Shown here one piece after another: positions 52,839 to 64,000 of a stretch of DNA of 64,000 nt. Positions within the stretch are counted from its first letter, which is position 1. Each line of letters opens with the position of its first letter. This DNA is from a bacterium (GTDB lineage Bacteria > CAIWAD01), in contig JAUIFJ010000006.1 of assembly GCA_030429345.1 (NCBI GenBank), positions 99,258-163,257 on the forward strand. The letters run 5' to 3'. The notes under the pieces were generated by a model. That model did no database searches. It had not been told where the DNA came from and saw only the letters and a program-made list of their open reading frames with translations. The position numbers were made by a program, and so were the translations under genes.

Positions 52839-54782
52839 GTGATCCAACGCTTCCTGCAGCGTCTCACCTTTTCCCTTGAGCGCTTCATCCTGCGCGGCGC
52901 CTTCCACCAGCTGCTGGTGGTCAGCGCGGTGATCCTGCTGATCTCGCTGGCCGCGGGCACGGTGGTCTACCTGAGCGTGCCGCAGTTCAACGATTATTCC
53001 GAATCCGTCTGGTGGGGCTTTCTGCGCCTCTCGGACCCCGGCTATCTCGGAGACGACGAGGGCACGATCGCCCGCGTGGTCTCGACGGTGGTCACGGTCC
53101 TCGGCTACGTGGTCTTCCTGGGCGCTCTGGTGGCGATCATGACCCAGGGGCTGGGGCGGCTGATGCGGCGCCTCGAATCGGGCACGACGCCGCTCTCGCT
53201 CAAGGGACACATCCTGGTGCTGGGCTGGACCTCGCGCACGGAATCGATCCTGCGCGAGCTGCTGCTCAGCGAAGGACGCATGCGGCGTTTCCTCGACCGC
53301 TTCGCGGCCCGCAAGCTGAAGATCGTCGTGCTGGTCGAGGAGGTGAGCCTGGAGCGGACCACCGAACTGCGCCAGGCCCTGGGCCCGCTCTGGGATCCCC
53401 AGGTGGTGATCCTGCGCATGGGCAGTCCCCTGCTGCCGGAACACCTGGACCGCGTCGATGTGCTGCACGCCTCGGCGATCATCCTGCCGGCCGGCGAAGC
53501 GAACCAGCTGAGCAGCGAAGCCCTGGACGCGCGCATGATCAAGACCGTTCTCTCCATCTCGCGGCGCGGCGAGGGCCTGAAACCCCTGCCGATCCTGACC
53601 GCCGAACTCTTCGACGCCCGCAAGACGGAGATCGCGCGCACCGCCTACCGCGGGGACATCGCCCTGATTCCCGGCGCGACCCTGATCAGCCGGCTGATGG
53701 CCCAGACCCTGCGGCATCCCGGGCTCTGCGCCCTGGCCGCCGAATTGCTGACACACGAAACGGGCAGCGAGATCTATTTGCGCGACAGCGCGGCCTGGAC
53801 CGGGCGGGCCTTCGGCGATCTGGCCGCGTACTACAAGGGCGCGATTCCGCTGGGCGTGCTGCGTCCGCGCGGCGAACAGCTGCTGCCCCTGCTCAACATG
53901 GATCCGGACGCGCTGCTCGAGCGCGGCGACCGCCTGGTCCTGCTGGCGGACAGCGAGGACTGCCTGGACCCCCTTCCCCGCCCCCGGGAGAGTACCAGGC
54001 AGGCAGTGGCGGCCACCGTCGAGGAAAGCGCGGCCAGGCGCCGGCGACGCATCCTGCTGCTCGGCTGGAGCCGCAAGCTGCCCGCGCTACTCGACGAATT
54101 GCAGAGCTACACCGAAGAGAGCTTCTCGCTGACCGTGGCCAGCCGGGTGCCGGAAGAGAATCGCCGCGAGTTCATCGAGCGCTACGCCGGCGCGACGGAC
54201 CGCGTCGAAGTCTCCCATCTGCAGCTGGACTACGCCCTGCCGCGCGAACTGGAAGCCCTGGACCCCGGCAGCTACGACAACGTGATCCTGCTCGCCGGCG
54301 AAGGCCTGCATTCCGGCGAGGATCCGGATTCGCGCACGCTCTCGGCCTGCCTGCTGCTGCAGAGCCTGCTGCCCCGCGAGGGCGGCCCGGAAGTGCTGGT
54401 GGAGCTGATCGATCCGGACAACCAGGACCTGCTCGCCGACCGCCCCGGGGAACGCATCGTCAGTCCGCAGATCCTGAGCCACATGCTGGCCCAGGTCACG
54501 CTGCGCCGGGATTTGTGGACCGTCTTCGAGGAGCTCTTCACGGTGGGCGGGGCGGAAATCGATTTCGTGCCCGTGGAGGCCTGCGGGCTGCCCATAGGCC
54601 AGGCCCTGCATTTCAGCGCGATCCGCGAGCAGCTGAAGGAACGCCGCTCCATCGCCCTGGGCTTGCAGCAGCGGCGGAAGGGCCGGCGGCAGCTGGCGCT
54701 CAATCCGGCGGATACCAGCCGCTGGGTGCTGGAGCCCGGCGACCGGGTGGTGATCCTCGGGCGCTACGAGGCGACCATCTGA
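52839..54782 (+). CDS. CASTOR/POLLUX-type ion channel with RCK-like domains
   Basis: 647 residues from a GTG at 52839 (AAAGGA upstream). Two membrane helices flank a short pore region with SVWWGFLRLSDPGYLGDDEG, typical of prokaryotic CASTOR/POLLUX relatives rather than K+ channels (no TVGYG). The cytosolic part carries two Rossmann/RCK-type halves, beginning GHILVLGWTSRTESILREL and RRRILLLGWSRKLPALLDEL, each followed by an acidic-ligand pattern and an end domain (WVLEPGDRVVILGRYEA). Such proteins are thought to pass cations under nucleotide or Ca2+ control. It follows the metal exporter pair by 32 bp in the same direction. Confidence 0.85.
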   Translation: MIQRFLQRLTFSLERFILRGAFHQLLVVSAVILLISLAAGTVVYLSVPQFNDYSESVWWGFLRLSDPGYLGDDEGTIARVVSTVVTVLGYVVFLGALVAIMTQGLGRLMRRLESGTTPLSLKGHILVLGWTSRTESILRELLLSEGRMRRFLDRFAARKLKIVVLVEEVSLERTTELRQALGPLWDPQVVILRMGSPLLPEHLDRVDVLHASAIILPAGEANQLSSEALDARMIKTVLSISRRGEGLKPLPILTAELFDARKTEIARTAYRGDIALIPGATLISRLMAQTLRHPGLCALAAELLTHETGSEIYLRDSAAWTGRAFGDLAAYYKGAIPLGVLRPRGEQLLPLLNMDPDALLERGDRLVLLADSEDCLDPLPRPRESTRQAVAATVEESAARRRRRILLLGWSRKLPALLDELQSYTEESFSLTVASRVPEENRREFIERYAGATDRVEVSHLQLDYALPRELEALDPGSYDNVILLAGEGLHSGEDPDSRTLSACLLLQSLLPREGGPEVLVELIDPDNQDLLADRPGERIVSPQILSHMLAQVTLRRDLWTVFEELFTVGGAEIDFVPVEACGLPIGQALHFSAIREQLKERRSIALGLQQRRKGRRQLALNPADTSRWVLEPGDRVVILGRYEATI

Positions 54783-54959
54783 ACTACCGGATACTCCTCC
54801 TTTACCTGTCCGTGTGCGGGACAGAACCGCCGATCACACTTCGCTTGCACAAACTCTGTTCGTGCGGAAACAGATTCGCCCGAACTTGGTAGCATATTCC
54901 TGAAGCGCAGCCGCGCACTCGACACACTTGCATTCATCAATTGAACAGGAATCCACTGC

Positions 54960-56345
54960 TTGAAGATCCCTTTGCGGACCCGCCATGCTACCGCCCATCT
55001 GCTATTACTCGTGTTGCTGGCGGCCTGCGCGGGCTCCCTGCCTCCGCTGCCGCTGCAGGAGGACTTGCCCGGCGGCTTCTCGGAGAGCGGGCAGGACCCG
55101 CTCCCGGAAAGCTGGTGGAAGCACTTCGGCACGCCCGCACTGGATTCCCTGGTCGAAGTCACGCTGGCGGAGAACCACGAGCTGGCCGGGGCGATTGCCG
55201 GCTTGCGCGCCGCCGAGGCATTGAGGCGACGCGCAGGGGCGGATCGCCTGCCCTCCGTCGAAGCCGGTGCCGGAGCGCAGGGCACACGCTCCCCTTCGTC
55301 CGCGGCCGAAGGGGAAAGCGTGTCGGCGGAACTGGGCGTAGCCTGGGAAGTGGACCTGTGGGGCCGCCTGGCCTCAGCCCATGCGGCCGAATCCTTTCGT
55401 GCGCAGTCACAGGCCGAAGACCTGCGAGCCCTGCGCCTGTTGCTGAGCGCCGAGACCGTCGAGGCCTGGTTCACACTGGCCCGGGCCCTGGCAACCCTGG
55501 ACTTGCTCGAAGACCACCTGCGGACAGGCCGGCAACAGGAAGAACTGCTGCGTCTGCGCCTGGGCACCGACAGCCGCAGCGCCGACCTGTTCCGGCAACA
55601 GGGAGAGCTGGCCGCCCTGCGCCGGCTGCAGGCCGAGACCCGCGTCAATGCCGAACAGTGGCAGCATCGCCTTGCCCTGCTGGGCGGCCAACCGCCCACG
55701 GGCCTCGCGATGAGCACTAGGCCTCCCCTGCCCGCCCTGCCGCCCCTTCCCGCCGCCGGTCTGCCCGCGGCGCTGGTCGAGCGCCGACCGGATGTACGCG
55801 CCGCCCGCCTGCAGCTGCTGGCCAGCGACCGCGACCTGGCCGTGGCCCTGCGCGAGCGCTTTCCGCGCCTCACCCTGGGCTTGAGCCTGGAAGACGCGGC
55901 CGAAGCGCCTTCCGAGCTCTTCCAGGACTGGCTGGCGACCCTGGCCGCCGACCTGAGCCTGCCGCTCTTCGCCGGCGGCCGTCTGCAGGCCGAAGCCGAT
56001 CGCCGCGAGGCCCTGCGCGCGCAGCACTTGTGGACCTATCGTCAAACCGTCCTGCAGGCCTTTCTGGAAGTGGAAGACGCGCTGGCCGGCGAGCGCGCCG
56101 CGCGGGAGGCCCTGCAGCACCTGGAAGAGCAACGACAGCTTGCCGGCCGCACCTTCGAGCTGGTGGATTTCGGCTATCGCAACGGCAGCGAAAGTTTCCT
56201 GGAAGTCCTGCGCGCGCGGGAGAGCCTGCAAGACCTGGATCGATCGCTGATCGCGGCGCGGGCCGACTGCCTGCTCCAGCGACTGCGCCTGTGCCGCGCG
56301 CTGGGCGGTGGCCCTCAGGCCGCTGAAGAAGGAGAGCACCCATGA
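54960..56345 (+). CDS. Outer-membrane factor lipoprotein of an RND efflux system (NodT/TolC-like)
   Basis: 461 residues from a TTG at 54960. The lipobox LLAAC at about residues 19-23 marks a lipoprotein signal. The body is a duplicated helical hairpin/strand unit of TolC type: SWWKHFGTPALDSLVEVTLA, AWEVDLWGRLASAHAA, ALVERRPDVRAARLQLLASD, VDFGYRNGSESFLEVLRARE. It forms the exit duct for the adaptor and pump encoded next; its stop overlaps the adaptor ATG (ATGA). Confidence 0.92.
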   Translation: MKIPLRTRHATAHLLLLVLLAACAGSLPPLPLQEDLPGGFSESGQDPLPESWWKHFGTPALDSLVEVTLAENHELAGAIAGLRAAEALRRRAGADRLPSVEAGAGAQGTRSPSSAAEGESVSAELGVAWEVDLWGRLASAHAAESFRAQSQAEDLRALRLLLSAETVEAWFTLARALATLDLLEDHLRTGRQQEELLRLRLGTDSRSADLFRQQGELAALRRLQAETRVNAEQWQHRLALLGGQPPTGLAMSTRPPLPALPPLPAAGLPAALVERRPDVRAARLQLLASDRDLAVALRERFPRLTLGLSLEDAAEAPSELFQDWLATLAADLSLPLFAGGRLQAEADRREALRAQHLWTYRQTVLQAFLEVEDALAGERAAREALQHLEEQRQLAGRTFELVDFGYRNGSESFLEVLRARESLQDLDRSLIAARADCLLQRLRLCRALGGGPQAAEEGEHP

Positions 56346-57480
56346 CACACGCCCGTACCGCCCTGGCCTGCTGCGGCATCTTCCTGGCGGCGGCCGCTCT
56401 GCTGTTGCTGATCTATACCAGCGAACCCCGCGCCGAACGCAGCGGAGCCGTGCGCGAAACCGCGGTGCCGGTGCGCCTGGCAGTCGCCGAGCGCGGCGAC
56501 TGGCGGCCGCGGCTGGCAGCCAGCGGGCAGGTGGAGCCGGCCCGGGAAATCGAGCTGGCGGCGCGGGTCGGCGGCCAGGTGCTGGAAGTCAATCCGGTCT
56601 TTGCTCCGGGCGCGCTGCTGAAGAAGGGCGATTGGGTGCTGAGCATCGATCCGGCCGACTACCGCAATCGTCTGGCCGAGAGGCGCGGCGCGCTGGCCGA
56701 AGCCGAGGCGCAGCTGGCCCTGGAAGAAGGCCGCAGCGAAGTCGCCCGGAGGGACTATGAACTGCTGGGCGAGGATCTGCCGCCTGCACGGCGGGCGCTG
56801 GTCCTGCGGGAACCGCAGCTCGAAGCCGCCCGGGCGGCTGTCGAGGCGGCGCGTGGCGCCCTGCGCCAGGCCGGGCTGGACCTGGAGCGTTGCCGTGTGA
56901 CAGCGCCCTTCGACGCCCTGGTGCTGGAGCAGGCGGCCTTCGAGGGCACGCAGGTCTCGGCCGGAAGCCCTCTGGGACGCCTGGCCGGCACGCGCGAGTA
57001 CCGGGTCTCGCTCAGCCTGCCCCTGGCGCGGTTGCCCTGGATCGAGCTGCCGGCAGACGACGAGGCGGGTGCCGCCGTCCGCCTGCGGCAGCGCAGCGCC
57101 TGGGCCGAAGGGGAGAGCCGCCGGGGCGAAGTCTTCCGGCTGCTGGGCGAACTGGGCGGTGAGACACGCATGGCCCGCCTGCTGGTCAGCGTCGCCGATC
57201 CCCTCTCCTCCGCAGAGGGGCCGCCCCTGCTGCTGGGGAGCTACGTGGAAGCGGAAGTCGAAGGGCGGCTCCTCCAGGACTGCGTGCGCCTTCGACGCGA
57301 GCACCTGCGCGCCGGCGACAGGGTCTGGCTGTATACGGAAGGCGTTCTCGAGTTCCGTCGGGTCAGGGTCCTGCTGCGGGACGCCTCCTTCGTCTACCTC
57401 TCCGAAGGACTGGAGGGCGGGGAGCAGGTCGTTGTCACCAACCTGGCGCGCGTCCGCGAAGGCGCGGCCCTGAGGCCCCT

Positions 57481-57484
<4 letters not shown>
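56342..57484 (+). CDS. Periplasmic adaptor (membrane fusion protein) of the RND system
   Basis: 380 residues: an N-terminal membrane anchor ([20 protein letters not shown]) without a lipobox, then a lipoyl half ([20 protein letters not shown] then [21 protein letters not shown]), an alpha-hairpin ([20 protein letters not shown]), the second lipoyl half ([20 protein letters not shown] then [13 protein letters not shown]) and beta-barrel/MP domains. It joins pump and outer-membrane factor. Its stop overlaps the pump start as GTGA. Two GTG(NN)ACA words lie inside (56895, 57159). Confidence 0.92.
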
Positions 57485-60582
<3,098 letters not shown>

Positions 60583-60740
60583 GCTTCGATTCTTGCGCTT
60601 GGATCTTCGCACTGTAATCGGGGCTGCCCTTTTCCCTGCCTATCTTGCCAATGCGACGCGAAAGACAATTCTTTCGTGAAGACTTCCACCACTGCGAACA
60701 GGACATTCTACCCTTCACACCCGAAAGAAGGATCGACCCC

Positions 60741-61466
60741 ATGAGCACCGAAACTGTCGGCGAGGCACGGATCCTCGTCATTGAGGACGAAAGCGACCTG
60801 GCCAAGCTCCTGAGCCTGCACCTGGCCGACCAGGGCTATCGCGTCGAGACCCGCGGCGACGGTCCGGGTGGCCTCGAGGCCGCTGCCAGCGGCGAGTTCC
60901 AGCTGGTCGTCCTCGATATCATGCTGCCCGGCATGAACGGCTTCAATGTCTGCCGCGAGATCCGCAGGAAGAACACCCAGCTGCCTATCCTGATGCTGAC
61001 CAGCAAGACCGAGGAACTGGACAAGGTGCTGGGCCTCGAGCTGGGCGCGGACGACTACATGACCAAGCCCTTCTCGATCCGCGAGCTGGTGGCGCGGGTC
61101 AAGGCCCTGCTGCGGCGCAGCGACCTGGGCGGGAAGGATGCCGGCTCGGAAGAGGATAGCGTGCTGCAGCGCGGCGAGCTTTGCATCGACACACGCAGGC
61201 GTCGTGTGACAATCGGAACACGCGCCATCGAGCTGACGACCCGCGAATTCGACCTGCTGCTGCTTTTCGCCCGCAATCCCGGCACCGCCTTTTCGCGGCA
61301 GGAGCTGCTGGACAAGGTCTGGGGCTACCAATACGGCGGCTACAGCCACACGGTCAACTCGCACATCAACCGCATTCGCAACAAGATCGAGGAAGACCCG
61401 GCCAAGCCCGTCTGGATCGAGACTGTCTGGGGCCTGGGCTATCGCTTCCGCGAGGAGGACGCCTGA
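60741..61466 (+). CDS. OmpR/PhoB-family response regulator
   Basis: 241 residues from the ATG at 60741 (AAGGAT upstream). Receiver domain with the acidic pair E15/D16, phospho-acceptor D59 in VVLDIMLPGMNG, T87 in MLTSK and K109 in MTKPFS. The DNA-binding winged helix follows (LTTREFDLLLLFARNPGTAFSR in two pieces, VNSHINRIRNKIEEDP, WGLGYRF). It is coupled to the kinase gene by an ATG that shares the A of its TGA. Placement just after the RND operon suggests, but does not prove, control of efflux. Confidence 0.95.
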   Translation: MSTETVGEARILVIEDESDLAKLLSLHLADQGYRVETRGDGPGGLEAAASGEFQLVVLDIMLPGMNGFNVCREIRRKNTQLPILMLTSKTEELDKVLGLELGADDYMTKPFSIRELVARVKALLRRSDLGGKDAGSEEDSVLQRGELCIDTRRRRVTIGTRAIELTTREFDLLLLFARNPGTAFSRQELLDKVWGYQYGGYSHTVNSHINRIRNKIEEDPAKPVWIETVWGLGYRFREEDA

Positions 61467-62944
61467 TGTTCAGTTTGAGTCACAGTTTCAGCGCCCGTCT
61501 CTCCGCGCTCTTCCTGGTCCTGATCCTGGGCCTCGGCGTATCCCTCACCGTGTTGACGATCCAGTCGATGGTGATGTTCAACGAGGAGACCGAGCAGAAG
61601 CTCAACCGCACCCTGGCGCACCAGATGGCCATGGAGTTTGCCCCCTTCGTGCAGGATTCCGTGGATCACGAGTCCATCGAGGAGCGCATTGCCTACCTGA
61701 CTGGCATCAACCGCCGCATCGAGATCTATCTGCTCGGCGGCGACGGCATGATCAAGGCCTCCTTCATCCATGAAGGACAGGAGCTGAAGAGGGATCGCAT
61801 CGATACCGCCCCGCTGGAGGACTTCGTCGCCGGCAAGGAAGTGCCGATCGCGGGGGATGATCCCCTTTCGCCGGACCGCCGCAAGCCCTTCTCCGCCTCC
61901 AGGATCAGCATGATGGGCATGGATGGCTGCTGGCTTTACGTGATCCTTGGCGGCCAGGAGGTGGAGTCGACGGCGGGCATGCTGCGCAACAGCTATATCT
62001 TCAAGACCACCCTGCGCGGCCTGCTGCTGATCCTGCTGGTGGCGGCGATCGTCGGCTTCGTGCTCTTCTACTGGATGACAGGCCGTCTGCGATCGCTGAG
62101 TCACACGATCCAGGAGTTCCGCCGCGGGAAGACGGCGGCCCGCTCCCGTGTCAGCGGGCAGGACGAGATCGGCGTACTTGGCCAGAACTTCAACGAGATG
62201 GCCGACACGATCGTCGCCAACATGGAGGACCTGCGCAACACGGATCGCCTGCGCCGCGAACTGATCGCCAATGTGAGCCACGACCTGCGCAGCCCGTTGT
62301 CTACCATTCAGGGCTACCTGGAAACGGCCTTGATGAAGCAGGACGAGCTCTCCCGCGACCAGCTGCGCGAGTACCTGGACATCGGCTTGAAGAACACGAG
62401 CAGCCTCAATGGACTTGTCTCACAGCTCTTCGAGCTGAGCAAGCTGGACGCGAAGCAGGTCGAGCCGGAGATGGAGCACTTCAACCTGGCCGAGCTGCTG
62501 CAGGACCTCGTGATGCAGTTCGGCGAGCGCGCGCGCCAGGCGGGCGTCGAGCTCGAACTCGAGCACCCCGGCGAGCTGGACGCCGTATACGCTGACATCG
62601 GCCTGGTCGAGCGCGTGCTGGGCAACCTGATCGACAACGCCATCAAGTATACGCCGGAAGGCGGCAAGGTCTTCGTCAAGCCGGCGAACACGGTGGAAGG
62701 CGTGCGCATCGAGGTCCGGGATACGGGCAGCGGCATTCCCGAGGAGGACCTGCCGCACATCTTCGAGCGCTTCTACCGGGTGGAGAAAAGCCGCGGCCGG
62801 GGCCGCGGCGGGGCCGGCCTGGGACTGTCGATCTGCAAGAAGATCGTCGAACTGCACGGCAGCGCGCTGAGCGTTGAGAGCAGGCCCAGCGAGGGCACGG
62901 CCTTCGGCTTCACCCTGCCGCGAGCGACCATGGCGTCGGCCTAG
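61466..62944 (+). CDS. Membrane sensor histidine kinase
   Basis: 492 residues from the ATG at 61466. Helix 1 (11-34) and helix 2 (184-204) enclose a 150-residue periplasmic sensor. A HAMP region (about 205-258, ending NFNEMADTIVANME) and a HisKA domain with H272 in NVSHDLRSPLST follow. The ATPase domain has the N-box NLIDNAIKYTPEGG, DTGSGIPEED and GAGLGLSICKKIV. It pairs with the preceding regulator. Signal unknown. Confidence 0.95.
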   Translation: MFSLSHSFSARLSALFLVLILGLGVSLTVLTIQSMVMFNEETEQKLNRTLAHQMAMEFAPFVQDSVDHESIEERIAYLTGINRRIEIYLLGGDGMIKASFIHEGQELKRDRIDTAPLEDFVAGKEVPIAGDDPLSPDRRKPFSASRISMMGMDGCWLYVILGGQEVESTAGMLRNSYIFKTTLRGLLLILLVAAIVGFVLFYWMTGRLRSLSHTIQEFRRGKTAARSRVSGQDEIGVLGQNFNEMADTIVANMEDLRNTDRLRRELIANVSHDLRSPLSTIQGYLETALMKQDELSRDQLREYLDIGLKNTSSLNGLVSQLFELSKLDAKQVEPEMEHFNLAELLQDLVMQFGERARQAGVELELEHPGELDAVYADIGLVERVLGNLIDNAIKYTPEGGKVFVKPANTVEGVRIEVRDTGSGIPEEDLPHIFERFYRVEKSRGRGRGGAGLGLSICKKIVELHGSALSVESRPSEGTAFGFTLPRATMASA

Positions 62945-62977
62945 CCGATCCGGAAGCGGCTTCGGCCGACAGTCCGG

Positions 62978-63808
62978 CTAGCGCTCCATCATCAGGTCCA
63001 TGATGGAAACGGTCTTGGCATCGGCGGGCGGACGAAGGAAAGCCTCTTCCAGCTCGGACTCACCGACTTTTTGCAAGGTGGACGTGCTTTGCTTCATGCC
63101 GTTCTGGTAGTGCACCTGGCGCACGGGAAGGCCTTCGTAGTCCGACTCTTCCATTTCCTCGCCGATGCGGGCCATGAACTCTTCCATGGACTGGATCAAG
63201 TGCCCCTCGGCGGCGCCCAGGCCCAGCTCGCCCGGCGTGGTCGACCAGACTTCCTGGCTAAGCGCATCTCCCAGCGTGGCCCGATAGTGGGCGCAGCTCA
63301 AGCCGTTTACGTCCACATTTTCGTCCACTTTCTGCCAGGTCGGGTCGCTGCCGGCTACTTCGCCCATCGTGCCCAGCCCGGCCATGCCGGGAATTCCGCC
63401 ACCACCACCCAGGTATTGGTCCATAGCAGCCCGGTCTTCTGCACTCATGTGCTGCCGCGCTTCTTTCAGTGCATCCTGCAGCATGTCCTGCGCGTTGGCC
63501 AGATCCTGCTGTGTCACACCGGTGGCGGCCATCTGCTGCTTGACCTGGCCCTTCATGTTCTGGATGTCCTCTTCCGTCACACGACTGACGCGATTGCTTT
63601 CGCGGTCGTAAACGGAGAAGGCCCCTGCCCTGGCGTCGTGGAAGAAGAGCCAGCCGCCGCTTCCCTCCTCCACGCGCAGGAGATCGCCCTGGATCCAGAT
63701 CTGGGTGATCTCCTCGAGGTTCTCGAGGTGGTTGACGGTCGTCTCGCGGAAGTGGTGGCCGGCATGAAGTGTGGCGGCCAGGATGGGAATCAGCAGAAGT
63801 GCGCGCAT
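62978..63808 (-). CDS. Exported DUF4412-like protein
   Basis: 276 residues from the ATG at 63808, which follows GAGGAA and begins a signal peptide (RALLLIPILAATLHAGHHF). The beta-rich chain has the pattern of DUF4412 proteins: IWIQGDLLRVEEGSGGWLFFHDARAGAFSVYDRES in pieces, NMKGQVKQQMAA, and VNGLSCAHYRATLGDALSQEVWSTT, ending with KTVSIMDLMMER. A glycine/methionine linker (GGGGGIPGMAGLGTMGE) lies in the middle. Periplasmic or surface, function unknown. It is transcribed toward the two-component genes, ending 33 bp from the kinase stop. Confidence 0.7.
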   Translation of the reverse strand: MRALLLIPILAATLHAGHHFRETTVNHLENLEEITQIWIQGDLLRVEEGSGGWLFFHDARAGAFSVYDRESNRVSRVTEEDIQNMKGQVKQQMAATGVTQQDLANAQDMLQDALKEARQHMSAEDRAAMDQYLGGGGGIPGMAGLGTMGEVAGSDPTWQKVDENVDVNGLSCAHYRATLGDALSQEVWSTTPGELGLGAAEGHLIQSMEEFMARIGEEMEESDYEGLPVRQVHYQNGMKQSTSTLQKVGESELEEAFLRPPADAKTVSIMDLMMER

Positions 63809-63857
63809 GGGGTTCCTCGTTTCTGGATGGACATGGCACCTATATACCATAGAGAGA

Positions 63858-63889
63858 GAAGCCCCGGCATCTTTCGATACCGGGGCTTC
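63858..63889 (-). terminator. Terminator of the rRNA operon
   Basis: GAAGCCCCGG pairs perfectly with CCGGGGCTTC (63858-63867 and 63880-63889). It lies just downstream of the 5S rRNA 3' end on the minus strand and before the 62978-63808 gene. Confidence 0.85.
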
Positions 63890-63895
63890 ATAAAA

Positions 63896-64000
63896 CCAGG
63901 CGGCGTCCTACTCTCCCACACAATCGCTCATGCAGTACCATCGGCGCTGGCGGGCTTAACTGCTCTGTTCGGGATGGGAAGAGGTGTCTCCCCGCCGCCA
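63896..64000 (-). rRNA. rrf: 5S ribosomal RNA (5' end just outside the window)
   Basis: On the minus strand the sequence reads TGGCGGCGGGGAGACACCTC then TTCCCATCCCGAACAGAGCA, and later AGCGCCGATGGTACTGC and GTGGGAGAGTAGGACGCCGC. These are the conserved 5S loops A-E and the closing helix, of which about 105 of roughly 115 bases are visible. The 23S and 16S genes should lie to the right of the window. Confidence 0.95.

Overview
The window looks like a metagenome-type chromosome fragment of a high-GC (about 65 %, by eye) Gram-negative bacterium. The best guess is a member of the Fibrobacteres-Chlorobi-Bacteroidetes side of the tree or a related candidate phylum. The basis is several secreted proteins ending in a roughly 80-residue PNPFNPxT-type (FlgD/T9SS-like) C-terminal domain, outer-membrane barrels, an RND efflux system with an outer-membrane lipoprotein, and long minus-strand operons with 4-base ATGA/GTGA overlaps. 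The phylum cannot be fixed from this sequence alone.

Layout. 1-3.8 kb: minus-strand recombination operon yebC-ruvC-ruvA-ruvB-queA (queA runs off the left edge). 4.0-6.6 kb: a MarC-type membrane protein and an overlapping methyltransferase/phosphoesterase pair. 6.6-7.1 kb: a roughly 0.5 kb palindrome-rich element bracketed by inverted repeats. 7.1-12.4 kb: tsaD overlapping a VWA membrane protein, a small secreted protein, a nested fold-back in non-coding DNA, and a YbbR-domain protein. 12.6 kb: short degenerate repeat array. 12.8-15.8 kb: membrane protein, SDR, outer-membrane protein and a Crp-type regulator. 16-20.3 kb: an arylsulfotransferase/DUF1566 fusion and a porin. 20.7-23.1 kb: an SLC12-type cation/chloride cotransporter preceded by a strong G-quadruplex motif.

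23.1-32.6 kb is a visibly AT-richer accessory stretch. It holds three large secreted proteins, the 3' third of a second trkH gene cut by an IS3-family remnant, and two 55-bp repeats at identical distance from two start codons. 32.6-38.4 kb is core again: trkH-trkA (K+ uptake), a small unknown gene, serS and a phosphofructokinase with pyrophosphate-type active-site residues. 38.7-41.9 kb: cupin, MORN-repeat protein, RodA and a VC0807-family protein. 42.1-48.4 kb is a cluster of exported proteins with C-terminal sorting-like domains, including a tandem duplicate pair. 48.5-54.8 kb: monomeric isocitrate dehydrogenase, VOC protein, zinc-type CDF exporter, small membrane protein and a CASTOR/POLLUX-type channel. 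54.9-62.9 kb: outer-membrane factor, adaptor and RND pump in one overlapping operon, then an OmpR-type regulator and its histidine kinase. 63.0-64.0 kb: a DUF4412-like exported protein and the 3' end of a minus-strand rRNA operon (5S rRNA plus terminator).

The most unusual signal is not a gene. A short DNA word, GTG(TG/AG/AT)ACA, recurs at least 26 times by eye, in both orientations and several reading frames, mostly inside core genes and using otherwise rare codons. It is absent from the AT-rich secreted-protein genes. A palindromic hexamer, GTATAC, is also over-represented.
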